From an uncultured Loktanella sp. (lineage in GTDB: Bacteria; Pseudomonadota; Alphaproteobacteria; Rhodobacterales; Rhodobacteraceae): a DNA stretch of 15,723 bases. Each line of letters begins with the position of its first letter. The first letter of the stretch is position 1. Below are positions 6,469 to 13,574 of the stretch, in pieces. The notes beneath the pieces were generated by a model. That model had not been told where the DNA came from and did no database searches. It saw only the letters and a list, made by a program, of their open reading frames with translations. The stretch lies in contig CAJXTP010000045.1 of the NCBI GenBank assembly GCA_913061335.1, forward strand, positions 1 through 15,723. The letters are read 5' to 3'. The position numbers and the translations under genes are program-made.

Positions 6469-8313
6469 TCAGCTATCAGTAAGCGGTTGGTCCGGACCGT
6501 CGGGCACGTCATCTCCGGGTGGGCGCAGCGCGATGATACACACATCAGGCGCGCCCTTCACCTCATCGTCACGGCGGATCAGTTTGATCTCTCCGGTTGG
6601 CGAAATGCGGGCAACCAAGGCGCTTGTCGTGCGGTCTTCGCGCCACTGCTCAAACGTGAATTCTTCGGACAGACGGGTGGTGCGGAACGTCCAACCAAGC
6701 CGGACAAGACGGTCCAATCCGCGATGCGTTTCCTGCGGCCCAAACTTGGCCCCACCCAAGGTACGTGGCAGTTGATGCCGCGCACTATCGGTCTTTTCTC
6801 GCATGACTTGAAACACGTTCCCGCGGCCGAATTCAGGCGCCAAATCGGTGGCAACCAATGTATTATAGGAATCATTCGACGTTGCGGCGATGATTGAGGC
6901 ATAGCTCACCAACTCCAACCGATGTTCAGCTGCTTCAGATAATATATCACCCGAAAACGTCTCGATCCCAGCTCCACGCGCGCTTCGCAGGTTACCATAG
7001 TTGGGGTCAGTCATCAGAACAGGCACCTCGGCTTTTTTCAGCGCTTCAGCAAATGCCGTGGTCCAAGTCGACCCGCCAACGATCAACACGCCGGGGCTGG
7101 CCGCGCCCGTCAGACCAAGAAACCGCGCGAATGGCTTTAACGTAAACCCGTGCAAAACAACCGTGATAGCCACCAGCACAAACGCCAGCGGCGCAATCAG
7201 AGCTGCATCCGCAAACCCAAGGCCCAATAAACGGTCACCAAACAACCCAGCCACAGCAACCAACACAACACCGCGCGGCCCTGTAAAGGCAACCAACACC
7301 TGCTCGCGCCAAGGCAGGCCAGACCCAAGCAGCGACACAAAAACCGTCAATGGGCGCGCCACAAGAATGACCAGGAAGACGAAATAGACCGCACGCATAT
7401 CCAGCTGAGCCAAAGCCACGACATCCAACCCTGCGGCCAGCAAAATAAACACACCCGACACCAACAAAACGGTCGCGTGTTCCTTAAATCGGCGCAACTC
7501 GTCGTAGCTCGGTAAATTTGAATTCGCGATCACGATGCCCATAATCGTCACCGCCAAAAGCCCGCTTTCATGCAGCACAGCGTCCGACACAGCGAACACG
7601 CATAACAGCAATGCAAACAGCACCGGCACCTTCATATATTCTGGCACCCAAGCCCGTTTGAATGCCCGCGCCAGCCCGTATCCGCCAGCCCATCCGATCA
7701 CAGTGGCAAAGCCAATACCAACGACCAACTCGAGTATCGCATCGCCAGCGGTCAGATTTGTATGCAGCGCGGATACGACCGAAAACGCCAATACGGCGGC
7801 CAATGCCCCGATGGGGTCGTTCACGATGGCTTCCCATTGCAACAATGCTGCGGGTCTACGCGACAGCCGTGCCGTGCGCAGCAATGGCGCAATCACCGTG
7901 GGGCCTGTGACAATCATAATGCCGCCAAAAACCGTGGCGCTTTCCCAAGATAGCTCTGCCCCATAACGCAGCGCCAATGTCGACGTCAGCCATCCAAGTG
8001 GTGCGCCAATAAATACCAACCGACGAACGCCTTTCACTGCATCTTGCAGCGAATGAAAGTTCAGCGTCAAACCACCCTCAAACAGAATAATCGCAACCGC
8101 AATTGAGATAATTGGCCCCATCAACGGGCCAATATCGCGCGCCGGATCAAAGATACCCAGCACTGGCCCTATGATAATTCCCGCGACCAACATCAGCACG
8201 ATGGCAGGCATCCGCAAACGCCATGCTATCCACTGCGATCCAACACCCAATGCACCCACAAGCGCGAACGCCATAACAGGCTGCATAGCACCGGCTGCGG
8301 CCTCAATTGCCAT
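6469..8313 (-). CDS. Cation/proton antiporter (CPA family) with C-terminal RCK-like domain
   Basis: Integral membrane exchanger of the NhaP-type cation:proton antiporter superfamily. The 614-residue protein has about a dozen hydrophobic segments over residues 10-410, including LFEGGLTLNFHSL, TGPTVIAPLLR and QWEAIVNDPIGA, the last carrying the Asn-Asp pair typical of CPA1 ion-binding helices. Residues of about 415-520 resemble a TrkA-N/RCK Rossmann domain (GVLIVGGSTWTTAFAEAL, then VPVLMTDPN), though the glycine motif is degenerate. The rest is a hydrophilic tail. The ATG at 8313 is preferred over the TTG just before it because AAGGG lies 8 bases upstream. It overlaps the end of dgt by 11 bases, so translation is probably coupled. 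The ion transported (Na+ or K+) cannot be told from sequence. Confidence 0.88.
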   Translation of the reverse strand: MAIEAAAGAMQPVMAFALVGALGVGSQWIAWRLRMPAIVLMLVAGIIIGPVLGIFDPARDIGPLMGPIISIAVAIILFEGGLTLNFHSLQDAVKGVRRLVFIGAPLGWLTSTLALRYGAELSWESATVFGGIMIVTGPTVIAPLLRTARLSRRPAALLQWEAIVNDPIGALAAVLAFSVVSALHTNLTAGDAILELVVGIGFATVIGWAGGYGLARAFKRAWVPEYMKVPVLFALLLCVFAVSDAVLHESGLLAVTIMGIVIANSNLPSYDELRRFKEHATVLLVSGVFILLAAGLDVVALAQLDMRAVYFVFLVILVARPLTVFVSLLGSGLPWREQVLVAFTGPRGVVLVAVAGLFGDRLLGLGFADAALIAPLAFVLVAITVVLHGFTLKPFARFLGLTGAASPGVLIVGGSTWTTAFAEALKKAEVPVLMTDPNYGNLRSARGAGIETFSGDILSEAAEHRLELVSYASIIAATSNDSYNTLVATDLAPEFGRGNVFQVMREKTDSARHQLPRTLGGAKFGPQETHRGLDRLVRLGWTFRTTRLSEEFTFEQWREDRTTSALVARISPTGEIKLIRRDDEVKGAPDVCIIALRPPGDDVPDGPDQPLTDS

Positions 8314-9475
8314 CAATAACGCCCTTGGGAATTTCTTCGCCGCCGATCAATCGGGTGTGTTCTTGGATCGCGAACCGATCCGTCATACCCGCAATATAAT
8401 CTGCGACGATGCGTGCCAAGGCCACCTTATTGGGGGCATCGGCCACGTCCTTACGCCATTGCTTAGGCAACTCGTCCGTATTTTCCATGAAAAACGGGAA
8501 CAGATCATCGACCATTTGGGTGACCACAACGCGCATTTCAACGACCCGAGGGGCGCGGTACATGCGTTCGAACAGAAACTTGCGGATGACCTTTAGATCA
8601 GTCCACAATTCGGGCGAAAACTGCACCATCATCCGGCCCGCATGACGGATATCATGCACCGACTGCGGATTCAGATCGGCCAAGTTATGACGGCTGACAT
8701 TAATCACGTCTTCAACCAGCACACCAAAGAACCGGCGCAGCGCCTCGTGGCGACGGCGGTAATAATTCAGATCAGGATATTTGGCATCAACACGGGCAAA
8801 ACAATCGCGCAAAATTGGCATTTCAGCCAATTCATCGGTGCTAAACAGCTCTGCTCGCAATCCGTCATGCAGGTCGTGATTGTTGTATGCAATGTCATCG
8901 GCCAAGGCCGCAGCCTGCGCCTCAGCGCTGGCATGTGTATGTAATTCTAGATCATGGCGATCATTGTATGCGGTCAACGCCCAAGGGATGTCGCCCGTCA
9001 CGGGGCCATTGTGCTTGGCGATGCCTTCAAGGCATTCCCACGTCAGGTTCAGCCCATCCCATTCAGCATAGTGGCGCTCCAGATCGGTCACAATCCGCAA
9101 CGCCTGCGCGTTATGATCAAAGCCACCGTAAGGCTGCATCATGCGGTCAAGCGCCTCTTCGCCAGTATGACCAAAGGGGGTGTGCCCCAGATCATGGGCC
9201 AATGCGATGGCCTCGGTCAGTTCGGCATTCAAACCAAGCGAAGCGGCCACAGTGCGGGCGACTTGGGCCACCTCGATCGAATGTGTCAAACGGGTGCGAA
9301 AATAGTCGCCTTCGTGCTCAATAAACACTTGGGTCTTATGCTTGAGCCTGCGAAATGCGCTCGCGTGGATAATCCGGTCGCGGTCACGTTGAAACGGAGA
9401 GCGGAAAAAGCTCTCTTCTTCGGGATATAAACGGCCGCGTATGTTGTCGGGGTCCGTCGCGTAGGGGGCTGTCAT
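8303..9475 (-). CDS. dgt: Deoxyguanosinetriphosphate triphosphohydrolase-like protein
   Basis: HD-superfamily enzyme that removes tripolyphosphate from dNTPs to give deoxynucleosides, helping to set dNTP pools. The 390-residue protein carries the conserved FRRLKHKTQVF (41-51), THSIEVAQVART with His65, AHDLGHTPFGHTGEEALD with His94-Asp95, and ADDIAYNNHDLHDG with Asp194; together these give the four HD metal ligands. The N-terminal RLYPEEESFFRSPFQRDRDRI motif is typical of the alphaproteobacterial group. AAGGG lies 8 bases before the ATG. It is first in a minus-strand block and is divergent from erpA across 83 bases. It is usually labelled dGTPase-like because substrate preference varies among relatives of this length. 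Confidence 0.93.
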   Translation of the reverse strand: MTAPYATDPDNIRGRLYPEEESFFRSPFQRDRDRIIHASAFRRLKHKTQVFIEHEGDYFRTRLTHSIEVAQVARTVAASLGLNAELTEAIALAHDLGHTPFGHTGEEALDRMMQPYGGFDHNAQALRIVTDLERHYAEWDGLNLTWECLEGIAKHNGPVTGDIPWALTAYNDRHDLELHTHASAEAQAAALADDIAYNNHDLHDGLRAELFSTDELAEMPILRDCFARVDAKYPDLNYYRRRHEALRRFFGVLVEDVINVSRHNLADLNPQSVHDIRHAGRMMVQFSPELWTDLKVIRKFLFERMYRAPRVVEMRVVVTQMVDDLFPFFMENTDELPKQWRKDVADAPNKVALARIVADYIAGMTDRFAIQEHTRLIGGEEIPKGVIDGN

Positions 9476-9498
9476 TGGTCGTGCCCTTTTTGCCTGTC

Positions 9499-9527
9499 TT
9501 GTCGTCTTTGCCTAGCCAACCTATATT
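9499..9527 (+). promoter_or_regulatory. Predicted sigma-70 type promoter for erpA
   Basis: TTGTCG (9499-9504) and TATATT (9522-9527) are separated by exactly 17 bases, 4/6 and 5/6 matches to the sigma-70 consensus. They sit about 30 bases before the erpA start, leaving a short leader. Found by eye, no score computed. Confidence 0.45.
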
Positions 9528-9548
9528 GCAAACAAATCAAACATGTAA
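9520..9548 (-). promoter_or_regulatory. Possible divergent promoter for dgt
   Basis: On the minus strand TTACAT (9543-9548) and TATAGG (9520-9525) are 17 bases apart. The -10 element overlaps the predicted erpA -10 element, so the two promoters would compete for polymerase. The match is moderate (4/6 in the -10 element). Confidence 0.25.
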
Positions 9549-9558
9549 GGCTGGCAAA

Positions 9559-9885
9559 ATGCTGATGCTCCCCCCCACTGTGACCCCACGCGCATTCGAG
9601 CGACTGTCCGAGATTGGGGCTGCCGCACAAGGCAAGGCCCTCCGGGTCGCGGTTGAAGGCGGCGGCTGTTCTGGTTTTCAGTATGAAATCGATCTCGATG
9701 AGCAGAAAGACGATGATCTGGTTCTCGAAGGATCAGGTGAAAAGGTATTGATCGACACCGTGTCCCTGCCCTTTCTTGCGTCAGCCGTTATCGACTTTAG
9801 CGAAGAACTGATCGGTGCACGGTTTGTGATCAACAACCCCAATGCCAGCAGTTCTTGCGGCTGCGGCACATCGTTTTCAATGTAA
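9559..9885 (+). CDS. erpA: A-type Fe-S cluster insertion protein (ErpA/IscA family)
   Basis: Small cytosolic carrier that receives Fe-S clusters and delivers them to apo-proteins. The 108-residue product has the three invariant cysteines of A-type carriers: Cys37 in VEGGGCSGFQY, and Cys100 and Cys102 in SSSCGCGTSF near the C terminus, plus the NPNASSSCGCG context. I chose the ATG at 9559 because AAGG lies 8 bases before it and homologous sequence begins there; an ATG at 9565 is possible. The frame is open back to 9475 but that part is intergenic in character. It is divergent from dgt, and its TAA directly abuts the stop of the convergent desaturase gene. ErpA versus IscA cannot be fully separated, but no isc/suf genes are adjacent, which favours an ErpA-like role. 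Confidence 0.88.
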   Translation: MLMLPPTVTPRAFERLSEIGAAAQGKALRVAVEGGGCSGFQYEIDLDEQKDDDLVLEGSGEKVLIDTVSLPFLASAVIDFSEELIGARFVINNPNASSSCGCGTSFSM

Positions 9886-10902
9886 TTAGAGCGCCGCTGC
9901 AGTTCTAAATGACACCAAGCGGCGCGATTTTTCATCCCACAGATCAAGGCTCGCGCATTTAAAGCTTTGCCAGATTGTCATGCGGCTTTGCTCGACCAAT
10001 TCTTCGTGGTCGCGCAATACCTCTGTCAGGCGGTAAAACGGAATGCGTGAATACAGGTGATGCACATGGTGAATACCAATGTTGCCTGTAAACCAACGCA
10101 GAACAACTGGCAGATCATAATGTGATGACCCGTGCAGCGCCGCATCGTGTAATTTCCAGTCTTCGGTTGTGTCCCATTCCGTCGTTTCAAACTGATGCTG
10201 AACGTAAAACAACCAAACACCAATTGACGCCGCGACAATTGTTGTCGGCAAGAACACCAAGAAAACAGCGCCCAAGCCCAGGAACCAATAAACGGTGAAC
10301 ACTGCCGCAGCCGTCGCAAGGTTGGTCCCCATGGAACTAATCCAATACTTTGATCCAGCATTCATCAGGCCAAACGGCAAGCGATTCTGCAGCAAAAACA
10401 AGTATGACGGACCTAGAACAAACATAGTCACTGGGTGACGATACGCGCGATACCGTAAACGACCCCACAGGCCACGCGCCTTAAACTCTTCTACAGTAAG
10501 GGTCATCACATCACCGATACCGCGATGATCAAGGTTGCCGTGATGGCCATGGTGCAGCGCATGCGTACGCTTCCACACGTCATATGGCGTCAACGTCAGA
10601 ACACCCAATGCCCGCCCGATCCAATCAGACAGCGTACGGTTCGCAAGGAATGACGCATGGCCGCAATCGTGCTGAATGATGAACAGACGTAGCAAAAACG
10701 CGCCGTTCAACGCAGAAATAGCGAATGCCGCAATATAACTGTAGGGCAACACAAAACATGCAGCCACCCAAAGCGCCAGAAATGGGACAACGGTGACAGC
10801 CAATTCAAAGCTTGATCGCCAATTTGACGGGTCACGATACTGCGCCAACGTCAAAACCCAATCACGGGCCGATGGCCGTGTCACACTATCAGTATCTTTC
10901 AT
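9886..10902 (-). CDS. Membrane fatty acid desaturase (acyl-lipid type)
   Basis: Di-iron integral membrane desaturase expected to introduce a double bond into membrane acyl chains. The 338-residue protein shows the three histidine boxes: HDCGH (78-82), HALHHGHH (114-121) and HHVHH (278-282), plus QHQFE (235-239), set among hydrophobic segments at about 35-75, 155-175 and 195-235. The pattern resembles Delta-12/omega-6 acyl-lipid desaturases; regiospecificity cannot be told. The ATG at 10902 lacks a good Shine-Dalgarno match (GGGCGG nearby). The gene lies between erpA and xthA, convergent with the first and divergent from the second. Its last 12 or so codons also hold the erpA terminator hairpin. 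A role in membrane fluidity is inference. Confidence 0.88.
   Translation of the reverse strand: MKDTDSVTRPSARDWVLTLAQYRDPSNWRSSFELAVTVVPFLALWVAACFVLPYSYIAAFAISALNGAFLLRLFIIQHDCGHASFLANRTLSDWIGRALGVLTLTPYDVWKRTHALHHGHHGNLDHRGIGDVMTLTVEEFKARGLWGRLRYRAYRHPVTMFVLGPSYLFLLQNRLPFGLMNAGSKYWISSMGTNLATAAAVFTVYWFLGLGAVFLVFLPTTIVAASIGVWLFYVQHQFETTEWDTTEDWKLHDAALHGSSHYDLPVVLRWFTGNIGIHHVHHLYSRIPFYRLTEVLRDHEELVEQSRMTIWQSFKCASLDLWDEKSRRLVSFRTAAAL
9891..9932 (+). terminator. Intrinsic terminator of erpA, inside the desaturase coding end
   Basis: GCGCCGCT (9891-9898) pairs perfectly with AGCGGCGC (9918-9925) around a 19-base loop, followed by GA and five T residues (9928-9932). It starts 6 bases after the erpA stop. 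Because the desaturase gene runs the other way and ends at 9886, the whole terminator is encoded within that gene's last codons. On the minus strand there is no T tract after the stem, so it should act only on erpA transcripts. Confidence 0.72.
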
Positions 10903-11037
10903 AAAGCCGCCCGCTGCTATTTTTGTTGTTCACTTGGTTAGAGCATACGATGATTGACGCAAGTTTAAAATGCAGGTGCGGCGACTTGCGGCCTGCCGTT
11001 CAATCGGTCAAAACAACCCCAAACCAAGGAGGCGTCC
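10903..11037. other. Divergent intergenic region, desaturase / xthA
   Basis: 135 bases between two divergent starts, AT-rich around 10915-10970. A weak promoter-like pair for xthA is TTGTTG (10923-10928) and TACGAT (10946-10951), 17 bases apart. No clear operator or terminator is seen. It must hold promoters for both genes. Confidence 0.35.
11026..11032 (+). promoter_or_regulatory. Strong ribosome binding site of xthA
   Basis: AAGGAGG is a near-perfect anti-16S match placed 5 bases before the ATG at 11038. It is the strongest Shine-Dalgarno sequence I noticed in the window and fixes the xthA start. Confidence 0.75.
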
Positions 11038-11817
11038 ATGAAAATTGCGACATTTAACATCAATGGCGTCAAAGCGCGGATTGACACGCTGACCACATGG
11101 CTGACCGAAAGCGCGCCCGATGTGGCGGTCTTGCAAGAGGTGAAATCCGTCGATGAAGGGTTCCCGCGCCAAATAATCGAAGACCTTGGCTATAACGTTG
11201 AAACCCACGGACAAAAGGGTTTCAACGGGGTCGCGATCCTGTCCAGACTGCCACTAGAAGACGTCACACGCGGCCTGCCTGGCGATGACACTGACGAGCA
11301 AGCTCGCTGGATCGAGGCCACCGTTATTGGCGAAAAAGCAGTGCGTATTTGTGGCCTGTATCTGCCAAATGGCAACCCCGCACCGGGACCAAAATACGAC
11401 TACAAATTGGCGTGGATGGACCGGCTTCACACCCGCGCCCGCGACCTTATGTCCGCAGAAGAGCCCGCGCTAATGTGCGGCGATTACAATATAATTGCAC
11501 AACCGGAAGATGCAGCAAACCCAAACGTTTGGGTCGACGATGCATTGTTTCGGCCTGAAAGCCGCGCCGCATTTCGCAAGATCGTGAACCTTGGTTTTAC
11601 CGAAGCCTTCCGCGCCCGCCACGCAGGCACCGGGCATTATTCATTTTGGGATTATCAAGCAGGCGCATGGGACCGCAACGACGGCATCCGCATCGACCAT
11701 TTCCTGCTGACGCCACAATGCGCCGACCTGCTTAATGACTGCTGGATCGAAAGCGATATTCGTGGCCGCGAAAAACCGTCTGACCACGTCCCTGTTTGGG
11801 TGGATTTATCTATCTAA
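11038..11817 (+). CDS. xthA: Exodeoxyribonuclease III
   Basis: Cytosolic AP endonuclease and 3'-5' exonuclease of base-excision repair. The 259-residue protein aligns closely with E. coli Exo III at its active site: Asn7 (ATFNING), Glu34 (LQEVK), Tyr108 (GLYLPNG), Asp149 and Asn151 (CGDYNIIAQ), Asp220 (IRIDHFLL), and Asp249-His250 (SDHVPVW). Length and motif order are normal for the family. It is preceded by a strong ribosome binding site. It is divergent from the desaturase and its TAA directly abuts the stop of the convergent FAD monooxygenase, with no obvious terminator between them. Confidence 0.95.
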   Translation: MKIATFNINGVKARIDTLTTWLTESAPDVAVLQEVKSVDEGFPRQIIEDLGYNVETHGQKGFNGVAILSRLPLEDVTRGLPGDDTDEQARWIEATVIGEKAVRICGLYLPNGNPAPGPKYDYKLAWMDRLHTRARDLMSAEEPALMCGDYNIIAQPEDAANPNVWVDDALFRPESRAAFRKIVNLGFTEAFRARHAGTGHYSFWDYQAGAWDRNDGIRIDHFLLTPQCADLLNDCWIESDIRGREKPSDHVPVWVDLSI

Positions 11818-12960
11818 TCAGCGCGTTACATCGTAATCATAAAGCCAACTAAGCCGATTTATAAAAGCACTGGGCGCCACCGCGCCAAGCGTCTTTAAGC
11901 CAGCAAACGTCACCGACCGCTTTAGCCCCGACAGGTGATAATTCTTTGCGTTGGCATTGGCTGCCGAAATTGCGCGAATAACGCGGTCACGGCGTAATTG
12001 TTGATAGTGCCTGAACGCCGACTGCACCGATGCGTGCGCAGCACAGCAATGCGCCAAAACGAAAGCATCTTCAATCGCCATATTTGCACCCTGAGCGAGA
12101 AACGGCAGCGTCGGATGCGCCGCGTCCCCCAACAGAACAACGCGGCCTTTTGACCAAACTTGGGCCACCGGATGACGGAACAACCCCCACAGGCTTGGGG
12201 TTTCAACTTGAGCCAAAATTTCTTGAAAATTTGGGGCGCAATCCGAGAAAGCTGACTGCAGATTTGTTGGGTCATCCATGTGATCCCACCCCTCGGCGGC
12301 CCAGTCAGTGCGCTCTTGCACAGCGACTACATTCAACAATCCACCTTTTAGCGGGTAGGTCACAACATGACGCTTCGGGGCCATCCAAATGTGGGCGATG
12401 GCGGGGGCATCAGGGGCCACAATCACACCACGCCAAGCAACTTGGCCGGTAAATTCCGCCTTTGGTCCAGCAAATAAATCGCGCGTCACAGAATGGATAC
12501 CATCGGCGCCAACAACGATATCTGCATGCAAAGTACCAGCATCCGTTACAACCGTGCCATCTGCAGTCACCGCACAGACGCGCTGGCCCAATGAGATGTG
12601 AACGCCAGCCTTTTTTGCGGCGTCAGCCAAAATAGTTACCAGCGATGCACGGTGAAAGAATCGGTATGCCGGGGATTTTGTGGTCAAATCAAAGCGCGTA
12701 ACAGGCTGACCCGTTATGGCATCCATCGGCTGCACGCCCTGCGCGACGATGCTTTCGGCTGCACAATCATCGGCCAAACCCAAAGCATTTAGAACACGCG
12801 CACCATTTGGGGTGATCTGAATGCCTGCGCCGATTTCTTTCAGTTCAGACGCCTGTTCCAAAACAAAAACCTCCGCCCCATTACGGGCGAAGGCCAATGC
12901 AGCCGTTAGGCCACCAATACCTGCACCAACAATAGCAACTGTCTGGCGCGGTTTTGACAT
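11818..12960 (-). CDS. FAD-dependent monooxygenase (salicylate hydroxylase-like)
   Basis: Class A flavoprotein hydroxylase, probably NAD(P)H-dependent, acting on an aromatic substrate that cannot be identified here. The 380-residue protein has the N-terminal FAD-binding VAIVGAGIGGLTAALAFARNG (GxGxxG at 12-17) with Glu35 ending the second strand, the DG motif GADGIHSVTR (151-160) and the GD motif GDAAHP (278-283) followed by LAQGANMAIEDA. This last motif fits the salicylate/3-hydroxybenzoate hydroxylase branch better than UbiH. The ATG at 12960 begins MSKPRQT, one base after the dksA stop, so the two genes are co-transcribed; the frame stays open upstream only inside dksA. Why it travels with dksA is unclear. 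Confidence 0.87.
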   Translation of the reverse strand: MSKPRQTVAIVGAGIGGLTAALAFARNGAEVFVLEQASELKEIGAGIQITPNGARVLNALGLADDCAAESIVAQGVQPMDAITGQPVTRFDLTTKSPAYRFFHRASLVTILADAAKKAGVHISLGQRVCAVTADGTVVTDAGTLHADIVVGADGIHSVTRDLFAGPKAEFTGQVAWRGVIVAPDAPAIAHIWMAPKRHVVTYPLKGGLLNVVAVQERTDWAAEGWDHMDDPTNLQSAFSDCAPNFQEILAQVETPSLWGLFRHPVAQVWSKGRVVLLGDAAHPTLPFLAQGANMAIEDAFVLAHCCAAHASVQSAFRHYQQLRRDRVIRAISAANANAKNYHLSGLKRSVTFAGLKTLGAVAPSAFINRLSWLYDYDVTR

Positions 12961-12961
12961 A

Positions 12962-13384
12962 TCAATCGTCGCGGTGGACTTTTTCACGGCGCTCGTGACG
13001 CTCTTGCGCCTCAAGGCTCATGGTCGCAATCGGACGGGCATCCAGACGCTTAAGTGAAATCTGCTCGCCTGTCTTGGAACAATACCCAAATTCACCTTCG
13101 TCAATACGGCGCAGCGCACCGTCAATTTTGCTGACCAGTTTGCGCTGGCGATCACGTGTGCGCAATTCTAATGAACGGTCGGTTTCCTCGGATGCGCGAT
13201 CAGCGACATCTGGAATGCTGCGGGTTTGATCTTTCATGCCTGCAACAGTATCGCGGCTGCCTTCAAGCAATTCACCGCGCCAGTTCAACAACTTACGGCG
13301 AAAATATTCGACATGCATGTCGTTCATAAATGGTTCTGTTTCAGCCGGACGGTAATCTTCTGGCAGGAAATTTTCTGCTTTCAT
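12962..13384 (-). CDS. dksA: DksA-type RNA polymerase regulator, zinc-less form
   Basis: Binds the RNA polymerase secondary channel and, with ppGpp, adjusts transcription of rRNA and biosynthetic genes. The 140-residue protein aligns with E. coli DksA without gaps at a 12-residue offset: coiled-coil tip Asp59, Asp62 and Ala64 correspond to D71, D74 and A76. The zinc-finger positions C114, C117, C135 and C138 become Cys102, Thr105, Ser123 and Ala126, so zinc cannot be bound in the usual way. This CTSA pattern matches what I recall for Rhodobacter sphaeroides DksA. The start is the ATG at 13384 (MKAENFLPEDY) with AAAGGAA 5 bases upstream. It is followed after one base by the FAD monooxygenase gene and is divergent from the MoxR gene. 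Confidence 0.9.
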   Translation of the reverse strand: MKAENFLPEDYRPAETEPFMNDMHVEYFRRKLLNWRGELLEGSRDTVAGMKDQTRSIPDVADRASEETDRSLELRTRDRQRKLVSKIDGALRRIDEGEFGYCSKTGEQISLKRLDARPIATMSLEAQERHERREKVHRDD

Positions 13385-13574
13385 CTTCGTTCCTTTAATG
13401 CTGGCAACATCAGTCTTCACTCCCGAAACTGACGTCGTTTAACCCCTTATTTTGCGCCCGTTTACTCCCGATTTTGCGGCATGTCACCCCCTGAAATTAG
13501 GCGATCAGCAACTGTTGATGATGCCCGGTAACCCCATTAGGTTGCGTCGAAACGTTTTCAGCGAAAGACATGCT
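13385..13574. promoter_or_regulatory. Divergent dksA / moxR regulatory region
   Basis: 190 bases without a credible gene. It holds an imperfect direct repeat, GTTTAACCCCTTATTTTGCG (13437-13456) and GTTTACTCCCGATTTTGCG (13460-13478), and ACTCCCGA at 13419-13426 and 13464-13471. It also has a near-perfect inverted repeat, ATCAGCAAC (13504-13512) and GTTGATGAT (13514-13522). No clear sigma-70 -35/-10 pair was seen. The frame of the MoxR gene is open back to a TTG at 13452 but that extension shows no family character. Confidence 0.4.

Noticed and set aside
5835..6897. Two overlapping long plus-strand open frames antisense to argS and the antiporter
   Set aside because: Cys/His/Arg-rich composition without domains, and no ribosome binding site. 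Both shadow well-identified genes.
11873..11886. GGCGC/GCGCC hairpin after xthA as a terminator
   Set aside because: Five pairs, more than 50 bases past the stop codon and no T tract. Not enough to call.
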